Assembly (NCBI GenBank): GCA_041725875.1
Contig: JBGRQB010000032.1
Span: forward strand, 1 to 28,438
Length of the DNA stretch: 28,438 nucleotides
Source: JBGRQB01 sp041725875
GTDB lineage: Bacteria; Bacteroidota; Ignavibacteria; Ignavibacteriales; Melioribacteraceae
Direction: 5' to 3'
The notes beneath the pieces were generated by a model. The model was not told where the DNA came from. It saw only the letters and a program-made list of their open reading frames with translations, and searched no databases. This document shows, piece after piece, positions 22,576-28,438 of this stretch; the first letter of the stretch is position 1, and each line of letters starts with the position of its first letter. The position numbers and the translations under genes were made by a program.

Positions 22576-23214
22576 ATGTTAAGAATTAATGAAATTTTTC
22601 ACTCAATTCAGGGTGAAAGTACCAACACCGGCCTTCCTTGTGTTTTTATCCGATTAACAGGCTGTAACATTCGCTGCGATTACTGTGATACCGAATATGC
22701 TTTTTTTGAAGGAAAAAGTTTTTCACTTGAGGAAGTTGTTGAAAAAGTGAAATCGTATAACTGCAAGCTTGTGGAGTTAACCGGTGGTGAGCCCCTTTTG
22801 CAAAAGGGAAGTATTGAATTGATGAAGATTCTGGCTGACGAAGGTTTTGATGTTATGCTGGAAACAAACGGAAGTATCGATATTTCGGAAGTGGATAAAA
22901 GAGTAAAAATAATTATGGATCTTAAAGGTCCTTCCAGTAAAGAAGTGGATAAAAATCTTTATGAAAATATTGACTTGCTGAAAAATACCGACGAAGTAAA
23001 ATTTGTAATTGCCGATAAAAAAGATTTTGACTGGGCAAAAGAGACAGTCGGAAAATATGAACTTGATAAAAAAGCCATTGTTTTGTTTTCTCCCTCCTTT
23101 GGTAACATTGCAATGGAAGAGTTGGTGAAATGGATTTTGAAAGATAATTTGAATGTGAGATTTCAGATGCAGATACATAAGTATATCTGGAGTCCGGAGA
23201 TGAGAGGAGTTTAG
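22576..23214 (+). CDS. queE: 7-carboxy-7-deazaguanine synthase (radical SAM)
   Basis: 212 aa. The radical SAM cluster motif is C30-x3-C34-x2-C37 in GCNIRCDYCDTEYAF. The preceding EIFHSIQGES and GLPCVFIRL, and the later LTGGEPLLQ and VMLETNGS, are diagnostic of QueE. It converts 6-carboxy-5,6,7,8-tetrahydropterin to 7-carboxy-7-deazaguanine on the route to queuosine. ATG 22576 is chosen because AAAGGA lies 5 nt upstream and the predicted promoter overlaps the longer TTG start. It abuts queD with no spacer, so the two act in successive pathway steps from one message. queC and queF are not in the window. Confidence 0.95.
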   Translation: MLRINEIFHSIQGESTNTGLPCVFIRLTGCNIRCDYCDTEYAFFEGKSFSLEEVVEKVKSYNCKLVELTGGEPLLQKGSIELMKILADEGFDVMLETNGSIDISEVDKRVKIIMDLKGPSSKEVDKNLYENIDLLKNTDEVKFVIADKKDFDWAKETVGKYELDKKAIVLFSPSFGNIAMEELVKWILKDNLNVRFQMQIHKYIWSPEMRGV

Positions 23215-23628
23215 ATGAAAATAGCAAAAGAATTTAAATGGGAAATGGGTCACAGACTAACATTTCACGAAGGATTATGTAAAAATCTTCATGGTCATTC
23301 ATACAAAATGATGGTTGAAGTTGAAGGTGAACCTGATTCAGACGGGATGATTCTGGATTATTATAATCTTGCAAAAATTATAAATCCCATTTTAGCCGAA
23401 CTTGATCATGGATATATGATTTATTCAAAAGATACAAGATTAATTGAATTTATGCAGGAATTTAATTCAAAGCACGTAGTAGTTGATTTTGAAGCAACAG
23501 CTGAAAATATGTGCGGGTATTTTCTGAATAAAATTAAAGAAGCTGAATTGCCTTCAAACATAAACAAGGTAACGGTTCTGGTTTACGAAACCGAAGATAC
23601 ATTTGCGCAAGATTCATTGGAATTATAA
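23215..23628 (+). CDS. queD: 6-carboxy-5,6,7,8-tetrahydropterin synthase
   Basis: 137 aa. Zinc ligands are His13, His26 and His28 (MGHRLTF and LHGHSY), with Cys22 in CKNLHGH as the catalytic cysteine. The Glu of ATAENM is the usual substrate anchor. It turns dihydroneopterin triphosphate into the substrate of QueE. The family also includes eukaryotic-type PTPS, but the queE neighbour settles the role. The stop codon is immediately followed by a terminator. Confidence 0.95.
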   Translation: MKIAKEFKWEMGHRLTFHEGLCKNLHGHSYKMMVEVEGEPDSDGMILDYYNLAKIINPILAELDHGYMIYSKDTRLIEFMQEFNSKHVVVDFEATAENMCGYFLNKIKEAELPSNINKVTVLVYETEDTFAQDSLEL

Positions 23629-23656
23629 AAAAAGCGATGTTTAACATCGCTTTTTT
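23628..23656. terminator. Bidirectional terminator between queD and a small ORF
   Basis: Arms 23628-23640 and 23644-23656 pair perfectly (core GCGATGT/ACATCGC plus A/T tails) around TTA. The T-run serves queD on the plus strand, and the mirror T-run serves the 59-aa minus-strand ORF ending 7 bp away. Confidence 0.9.
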
Positions 23657-23662
23657 GTTTTA

Positions 23663-23842
23663 TTAATATTTGCTACTTCTGCTTTCTTTTATATAATCTA
23701 AAATTTCATCCACTTGTAAGTTAATATTGACGCCTTTAACATCAAGCGGAGATTTGTTTTCTACAATGGCGTTCAATTCAAAAGTAGTTTCGTCTTTTTT
23801 CTTGTGAGAATTAGTTTTTCTAATCATTACCAATAAATTCAT
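23663..23842 (-). CDS. 59-aa hypothetical protein, divergent from the ImmA/DUF4411 pair
   Basis: The frame runs from ATG at 23842 to TAA at 23663. It encodes a Lys-rich start (MIRKTNSHKKKDE), a beta-type stretch (TTFELNAIVENKS), then DVKGVNINLQVDEILDYIKESR, a short beta segment plus helix. This two-part build is common in small antitoxins and peptide-binding tails, but I recognise no family. Evidence for a real gene: normal local codon use, a stop directly before a hairpin terminator readable on this strand, and filling an otherwise empty gap. ATG at 23827 (MIRK) is an alternative start. Neither has a good Shine-Dalgarno. Confidence 0.5.
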   Translation of the reverse strand: MNLLVMIRKTNSHKKKDETTFELNAIVENKSPLDVKGVNINLQVDEILDYIKESRSSKY

Positions 23843-23857
23843 TTAAAATAACAAGTG

Positions 23858-23978
23858 TAATATTGAAATATTAAGAATTGTAAGCAAGATAAAATTTATA
23901 TACATCAAAGAGAGAATTTGAAGCAAATTATCGATAATTAGAGTAAATATTAACCTTTGTAATTAATTGGATAATTAG
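23858..23978. promoter_or_regulatory. Operator candidates in the divergent intergenic region
   Basis: Three symmetric elements lie between the 59-aa ORF and the XRE-ImmA gene. TAATATT-GA-AATATTA is at 23858-23873. A perfect 14-bp palindrome, AATTATCGATAATT, is at 23926-23939. GATAATTAG is directly repeated at 23933-23941 and 23970-23978, 37 bp apart. The last copy overlaps a promoter-like TTGGAT-16-TATACT (23967-23994). The XRE domain encoded next is the natural candidate to bind and autoregulate here. AT-richness makes small palindromes less surprising, so confidence is moderate. Confidence 0.45.
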
Positions 23979-24031
23979 TATTATTGCATATACTGAGGCA
24001 AATTCGAAAAATAAAAGTTTAGTTTTTAATT

Positions 24032-25201
24032 ATGTCTGATAAAGCATTTATAACACCAGAAGTTTTGAAATGGGCTCGAGAAACTGCAAAGTTTTCAATT
24101 CCTGAAATAGCTCATAAAATGAAAGTTCAAGTATCTCAAATTGAAAATTGGGAAGCTGGTGTAGAGTATCCTACAATAAGTCAAGCTGAAAATCTATCTA
24201 AGCGATACAAACGTGCTTTAGCAGTGTTTTTTTTGCCTGAACCTCCTACAGATTTTGAGACTCTTAGAGATTTCAGAAGGAAAGATTTGCAGGGAGAATT
24301 TAGTACTGCGCTGACTTTCATTTTGAGAGAAATTCAAATCAAACAATCTTGGATGACCGAAACTTTAGAAGAAGAAGGGGAAGTAAAACTCGATTTTATT
24401 GGAAAATTTTCTATTAAAAACTCAACAGAAGATGTTGCTAATAATATAAAAGAAGTATTAGGTATTGGATCGTTTCCAAGAGATCGAGATATTCTAAAAA
24501 GTTGGATTGAAAAAGTAGAAAAAAAGAGAATATTTGTTTGTCTGGCAAGTCAAATTCATAGTCATCTAAAGTTAGATCGGAATGAAGTTCGTGGCTTTGC
24601 AATTAGTAATAAATTAGCTCCGTTTATTTTTATTAACAGCAGTGATCCGAAAAATGCACAACTTTTTACATTGGTACATGAGCTTGCTCATCTATGGATA
24701 AATTCTTCAGGTGTTTCAAATATTAACTCCATTGATTTTAGAAGAAGTGAAAAAGAAAATTTTGATGATGCTGAAGTTTTTTGCAATGAAGTAACGGCCA
24801 ATATTTTAATGCCGGAAAAATTGGTTTTAGACGAAATAAAAAAAAATGATGGCGAAGTAAACGTCAGTGAAGTTGAAAGAATTGCTAAAACATTTCAAGT
24901 TAGTTCATTTGCTATGTGTGTCCGACTACTAAATTTAGGTAAAATAGACATACAAAAATTTAATCAAATTAAAGAGATTTTAGAAAAAAACTACAATGAT
25001 TACCTAAAGAAAGAAGAAAAGAAAAAAAGACAGGATCTTCCGGTATACTATCCCGTTACGATAAGAAGAAATAGTCGCTCTTTTACAAGCTATATTTATA
25101 ATATGTATAGAGGAGGAGTAATTTCGGGTAGTGATGCCTGCGGACTTTTAAATATGAAAATTAATACTATCAAAAAACTCGGAAACCATTTACAGGCTTA
25201 G
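24032..25201 (+). CDS. XRE-family regulator fused to ImmA/IrrE zinc peptidase
   Basis: 389 aa. The N-terminus (about 8-65) is an XRE helix-turn-helix (LKWARETAKFSIPEIAHKM, SQIENWEAGVEYPT). The linker FFLPEPP followed by LRDFRR is typical of these fusions. The M78 peptidase domain has HELAH at 216-220 and the third ligand Glu253 in FCNEVTANILMP. A C-terminal region (about 305-389) rich in Lys, containing RGGVISGSDACGLLNMK, resembles a small extra helical domain. Related proteins cleave repressors (ImmA) or act as antitoxin or regulator next to a toxin gene. The start of the DUF4411 gene is 2 bp downstream, so the two are coupled. Confidence 0.9.
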   Translation: MSDKAFITPEVLKWARETAKFSIPEIAHKMKVQVSQIENWEAGVEYPTISQAENLSKRYKRALAVFFLPEPPTDFETLRDFRRKDLQGEFSTALTFILREIQIKQSWMTETLEEEGEVKLDFIGKFSIKNSTEDVANNIKEVLGIGSFPRDRDILKSWIEKVEKKRIFVCLASQIHSHLKLDRNEVRGFAISNKLAPFIFINSSDPKNAQLFTLVHELAHLWINSSGVSNINSIDFRRSEKENFDDAEVFCNEVTANILMPEKLVLDEIKKNDGEVNVSEVERIAKTFQVSSFAMCVRLLNLGKIDIQKFNQIKEILEKNYNDYLKKEEKKKRQDLPVYYPVTIRRNSRSFTSYIYNMYRGGVISGSDACGLLNMKINTIKKLGNHLQA

Positions 25202-25203
25202 AT

Positions 25204-25692
25204 ATGAAAAAATATTGCCTTGATACAAATTGTTTTATTGAAGCTTGGAATAAATATTATTCCCCTGATTTTTGTGGTAATTATTGGGATGTACTTGAAA
25301 AACTAGGTCGTGAAGGTGTTTTGTTTATTCCAGCTATGGTAAAGAAAGAAATTGATAAAAAGGATGATGAGCTATCTCAATGGTTAAAAAGAAATTCCAG
25401 TTTTGTTAAACCGATAACAGAAGATGTACAGATAAAGTTGAGAGAAATTTATGCAAAAGATAGTAGCCATAGAAGACTCGTTGACACAACAAAAGAAAGA
25501 TCAATGGCTGATCCTTGGGTGATTGCCCACGCTTTGGCGGAAGATGCAGTTGTTGTAACAAAAGAAGCCTTAATGGGGGAAGCAAGCACAAAAGTTAAGA
25601 TTCCTAATGTTTGTGAAAACATGGATATTGAATGGATGGATGATTTTTCATTTATTCGAGAAACAAATATTCTGTTTAATTGTAGCGTGTAA
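25204..25692 (+). CDS. DUF4411-family PIN-like protein, candidate toxin of the ImmA-linked module
   Basis: 162 aa. It begins YCLDTNCFIEAWNKYYSPDF, with an acidic residue in a PIN-type first strand (Asp7). ELSQWLKRNSSF follows in the middle. ADPWVIAHALAEDAVVVTKE (about 101-120) is the conserved ADp-IA-A---vVT-E motif with further acidic residues, and KVKIPNVC precedes the end. This combination matches DUF4411, a PIN-related family regularly found beside XRE-ImmA/IrrE proteins and predicted to be a toxin nuclease. RNase activity is inferred from the fold and is not shown here. It is convergent with the sirtuin gene with 38 bp between stops and no clear terminator. Confidence 0.85.
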   Translation: MKKYCLDTNCFIEAWNKYYSPDFCGNYWDVLEKLGREGVLFIPAMVKKEIDKKDDELSQWLKRNSSFVKPITEDVQIKLREIYAKDSSHRRLVDTTKERSMADPWVIAHALAEDAVVVTKEALMGEASTKVKIPNVCENMDIEWMDDFSFIRETNILFNCSV

Positions 25693-25730
25693 CTTTTTTG
25701 TTACTAAACATAAAATTTATTTATTATAAT

Positions 25731-26477
25731 TTATTGTTTAACGTTTTTCACCAGCTTCATTATTTCAGGGAGAATTTCTCCTGATTTTCCTTTGATTGAT
25801 AGATTAACACTTCCGCTTATTTCGGTGGAGTCGAGATTTATTTCCACAAGATAAGAACCTGCCCGCTTTGCCGAAATTGGGATATGAGCTGCCGGATAAA
25901 CAACCGCAGATGTTCCAACAATAAAGCAGATATCACTTTTTTCAGCTGCTTTTTCACCTTTGCTGAAAATGTCCATTGGTAAAGCTTCTCCAAACCATAC
26001 AACATCTGGTCTGACTAACCCGCCACATTTTTCACATTTAGGTGTTTTTTCAGATTTCTTTATTTCAGGTGAATCGTAAAAAGTTTTGCAATCTACGCAG
26101 AAATTTCTTTCAATATTTCCGTGCAGTTCATAAATTTCATTGCTCCCGGCTCGTGCGTGCAATCCGTCAACATTTTGTGTTACAACCGTAACTTTATCAA
26201 AGTATTTTTCAAATTCTGCAATTGCGTGGTGACCCGGATTTGGCTGACAATCATTTACAATGTCGCGACGATACTGATACCATTCCCAAACTCGATCAGG
26301 GTTATTCATAAAAGCATCAAAGTTGGCCAGTTCTTCTGGTCTGAATTTTTTCCAGATTCCGCCGTCGCCTCTGAATGTTGCAATTCCGCTTTCGGCTGAA
26401 ATTCCTGCTCCTGTAAAAAAGACAATTGAATCAGCAGTTTTTAGTCGTTGTATAAAATTTTCAGGTAGTTCAAGCAT
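25731..26477 (-). CDS. cobB: NAD-dependent protein deacylase, class III sirtuin (CobB/SIRT5-like)
   Basis: 248 aa. NAD-binding motif GAGISAESGIATFRG (23-37), TQNVDGLH (100-107) and catalytic His119 in ELHGN. A four-Cys zinc site begins C127-x2-C130 and ends C-x2-C in PKCEKCGG. Tyr67-x2-Arg70 in WYQYRR matches the Tyr92/Arg95 pair of E. coli CobB and the SIRT5 class that binds acidic acyl groups, so desuccinylase or demalonylase activity as well as deacetylation is inferred. The ATG sits 8 bp after the hybrid kinase stop with AGGA overlapping that stop, which points to one operon with the two-component genes. Confidence 0.93.
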   Translation of the reverse strand: MLELPENFIQRLKTADSIVFFTGAGISAESGIATFRGDGGIWKKFRPEELANFDAFMNNPDRVWEWYQYRRDIVNDCQPNPGHHAIAEFEKYFDKVTVVTQNVDGLHARAGSNEIYELHGNIERNFCVDCKTFYDSPEIKKSEKTPKCEKCGGLVRPDVVWFGEALPMDIFSKGEKAAEKSDICFIVGTSAVVYPAAHIPISAKRAGSYLVEINLDSTEISGSVNLSIKGKSGEILPEIMKLVKNVKQ

Positions 26478-26485
26478 AATTTATC

Positions 26486-27964
26486 CTATGTTGCAAGCAT
26501 TAATAATTTTTCAATTAAAGCATCTTTTTCAACCGGTTTATCGATGAAATCGTTAACATGAAAAACTTCATATTTGCTCATCAGTTCATCATCCAGTTTG
26601 GCAGAAATTACAATTATCGGAATTTGCGCCTGTTTATCTTTTTTTCTGATTGCTTCGGCAAGGTGAATTCCGGTCATAAGAGGCATTTCGTGATCTGTTA
26701 TAACTATTGACGGAACGTGATTAATTATTTTGCTCATTGCATCATAACCATTTTCCGATTCAAAGATTTCATATTTGGGCAGAGTTTTTTCAACAATTTT
26801 TCTGTAAAGAATTCTGGCAGAAGGATCATCTTCAACAATAAGAACCGAGTTAAGTGCTGCGGGAATTGTGATATGAAACTCACTTCCTTTTTTTTCTTCT
26901 GAATAGAACCAGATATTTCCATTGTGTTTTTCAACAATTTCTTTTACCAGAGTTAATCCGAGTCCGGTTCCTTTTTCACCGCCGGTTCCTTCAAGGGAAA
27001 GTTTTTGATCAATCTTAAAAAGCTTGGATTGGTTTTCTGAAGAGATGCCTACACCTTCATCTTTTACAACAATTTCAATACTGTCTTCTTTGAACTTATC
27101 TGCATAAATGTAAATTTTCTTTCCTTGCGGAGTAAATTTTAGCGCGTTACTGAGAAGATTTGTAATTACCTGGGTAATCAATCTTGTATCGGCATATATT
27201 TCCAGTTCCTGATCAATGTCAGTTACAATAGATATATCTTTTCTTACGGCATTTCCTGTTAAGGATGCTACACAGGCTGCAACCAGGTTTTTTACATTTA
27301 ATGTCTGATGTTCAAGCTGAACTCTTCCACTTTGGAGGCGTGACCAATCAAGCAGATAATTTATTAACTGAAGCTGTGAGTTTGAAGCTTCGTAAATATA
27401 GTTAACATATTCGGTTCTGTCTTCGGAGGAAAGATCTTCGTTAAGAAGAATTTCTGAAAAGCCGAGCAGACTGGTAAATGGTGCGCGCAAATCGTGCGAA
27501 ACTATAGAGATAAACTTATCTTTAGCTGAATTTAATTCCAGAAGTTTTTTTGTCTGGTCACGTAGTTTTTCCATTTCTGCAACAGTCTGAGTGCAATCTG
27601 TAACAGAGCCTGCCAGACCGGCAATTTCACCGTTGTCATTTCTGGTTTGTGTCATATTTGCACGAAACCATTTTTCTTCTGCTTCAACAGTTACAATTCT
27701 GAATTTAAAAGAAGAATTACCACCTGAGTAGGAATGTTTAAGATTACTGATTTTCTCTTCCAGTTCAAATCTGTCATCTTCGTGAACTATTGAAAATATT
27801 TGTCCGGGACGATGTTTAATTTCATCAGGAGTAAAACCTGTCATTTTTAAAAGAGAATCGGAAAACTCCATTTTATCCAGTTGATCGTTGAATTCAACAG
27901 ACCATAAAAATCCGTTAAAGTTTTCTCTGAGTATTTCTATAAATTTCGGATCGGTAAACAGCAT
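26486..27964 (-). CDS. Hybrid PAS-histidine kinase-receiver protein
   Basis: 492 aa, no membrane segment, so cytoplasmic. The PAS/PAC domain spans about 10-130 (MTGFTPDEI, HEDDR, EKWFRANMTQTRND, GSVTDCT). The HisKA phosphoacceptor is His157 in SHDLRAPFTSLLGFSE. The HATPase_c region (about 235-370) has the N-box NLLSNALKFTP, DEGVGIS and GTGLGLTLVKE. The C-terminal receiver (about 375-492) carries acidic EDD and phosphoacceptor Asp424 in TDHEMP, with Lys in DKPV. A soluble PAS input suggests redox, gas or small-molecule sensing. It lies 45 bp downstream of the NtrC-type regulator and 8 bp upstream of the sirtuin gene. Its receiver may relay to, or be independent of, the upstream regulator. Confidence 0.92.
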   Translation of the reverse strand: MLFTDPKFIEILRENFNGFLWSVEFNDQLDKMEFSDSLLKMTGFTPDEIKHRPGQIFSIVHEDDRFELEEKISNLKHSYSGGNSSFKFRIVTVEAEEKWFRANMTQTRNDNGEIAGLAGSVTDCTQTVAEMEKLRDQTKKLLELNSAKDKFISIVSHDLRAPFTSLLGFSEILLNEDLSSEDRTEYVNYIYEASNSQLQLINYLLDWSRLQSGRVQLEHQTLNVKNLVAACVASLTGNAVRKDISIVTDIDQELEIYADTRLITQVITNLLSNALKFTPQGKKIYIYADKFKEDSIEIVVKDEGVGISSENQSKLFKIDQKLSLEGTGGEKGTGLGLTLVKEIVEKHNGNIWFYSEEKKGSEFHITIPAALNSVLIVEDDPSARILYRKIVEKTLPKYEIFESENGYDAMSKIINHVPSIVITDHEMPLMTGIHLAEAIRKKDKQAQIPIIVISAKLDDELMSKYEVFHVNDFIDKPVEKDALIEKLLMLAT

Positions 27965-28009
27965 ATTTTTTTGTTTTTTACTTTGAAGAATACAATTTAT
28001 AAAATTTTA

Positions 28010-28438
28010 TTATGAAATCTTATCCTGATTTTTATTTGGTTTTGTCGGCAAACCAAGCTCTTCCATTTTTCTGTATAAAGAAGAGAGACCAATATTTAAC
28101 GCTTTTGCAGTTGCATCTTTGTCAAAATCATACTTCTTATTAATTTTCTGAATATGTTCGCGTTCAAAATTTTTGAGAGCATCTTTCAGCGAATCAGGAT
28201 AGCCGCCTTCAAATTCATTTTTGCGTACGTGTTCTGATAAATCATCAATTGTTATGAGATTATCCTGTGCAAAAATAACAGCTCTCTCTATTACGTTTTC
28301 AAGCTCTCTTACCCCGCCTCGCCAGTTGTGAGAAATTAGCGCGCGCATTGTATCGTTGCTGATGCCGAGAATCTGTTTCCCCATTTCAGTACAATACTTT
28401 TCTATGAAGTGGTTTACCAGTAACGGGATATCTTCTGT
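28010..28438 (-). CDS. Sigma-54-dependent transcriptional regulator (NtrC type), C-terminal part
   Basis: Only the last 142 residues are in the window; the frame runs open through the right edge, so there is no start here. The visible part begins TEDIPLLVNHFIEKY, the end of the AAA+ sigma-54 activator domain. NWRGGVRELENVIERA follows (the usual W-PGNVRELEN segment, here with Gly-Gly instead of Pro-Gly). The C-terminal Fis-type helix-turn-helix reads DATAKALNIGLSSLYRKMEELG. It activates sigma-54 promoters, probably in response to phosphorylation by a kinase such as the hybrid kinase encoded 45 bp downstream. Receiver and ATPase motifs lie outside the window. Confidence 0.93.
   Translation of the reverse strand, partial: TEDIPLLVNHFIEKYCTEMGKQILGISNDTMRALISHNWRGGVRELENVIERAVIFAQDNLITIDDLSEHVRKNEFEGGYPDSLKDALKNFEREHIQKINKKYDFDKDATAKALNIGLSSLYRKMEELGLPTKPNKNQDKIS

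Noticed and set aside
25690..25705. Possible hairpin GTAAC-TTTTTT-GTTAC after the DUF4411 gene
   Set aside because: Only a 5-bp stem with no following T-run; too weak to call a terminator.
23841..25730. Insertion sequence or integrated element borders around the ImmA/DUF4411 island
   Set aside because: No transposase, tRNA gene, terminal inverted repeats or target duplications found at either side.

Overview
The window looks like chromosomal DNA of an AT-rich bacterium on the Bacteroidetes/Chlorobi side of the tree, most likely an Ignavibacteria-like organism. Three things suggest this: a PorV/PorQ-type barrel protein together with a secreted protease carrying a FlgD-like C-terminal sorting-type domain (type IX secretion hallmarks), a BamD lipoprotein (diderm envelope), and three promoters that fit TTTG-N20-TAnnTTTG, the Bacteroidetes pattern. 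The lineage is inferred; no rRNA gene is present to confirm it. There are no rRNA or tRNA genes, insertion sequences or CRISPR arrays, and no gene-free stretch reaches 300 bp.

Layout. 1-2453: possible tail of a Fur-type regulator, a tryptophanase (minus) and a Yip1-type membrane protein. 2454-8119: priA (minus), a TauE/SafE exporter, a 56-aa 2[4Fe-4S] ferredoxin, then a minus-strand pair of a membrane-bound class III cyclase and a HisN-like phosphatase. 8228-12768: envelope genes (secreted TPR protein, PorQ-like protein, HtpX protease, unknown secreted or anchored protein, BamD). 12850-17765: a tight operon of an FG-GAP protein, a HEXXH metalloprotease and CcmA-CcmB-like ABC subunits, with 4- and 8-bp overlaps. 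17796-20565: a DPP11-like S46 peptidase and a small barrel protein (minus), separated by a strong 54-nt hairpin. 20706-23628: a GlmU-like nucleotidyltransferase, rpsT (minus) and queE-queD. 23663-25692: an accessory-looking island with a 59-aa minus-strand ORF, palindromic operator candidates, and an XRE-ImmA/IrrE protease paired with a DUF4411/PIN-like protein, a probable toxin-antitoxin-type module. 25731-28438: a minus-strand operon of an NtrC-type regulator (cut by the window edge), a PAS-histidine kinase-receiver hybrid and a SIRT5-like sirtuin.

Together the genes point to a diderm that degrades peptides and amino acids (tryptophanase, S46 dipeptidyl-peptidase, secreted metalloprotease) and probably exports proteins by type IX secretion. 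The genome is compact: most convergent pairs share one hairpin terminator, and in several cases a stop codon lies inside the hairpin. The most unusual items are the cyclase with substituted specificity and catalytic positions, the GlmU-like protein without the acetyltransferase residues, the 54-nt hairpin, and the ImmA/DUF4411 island with its own operator region.
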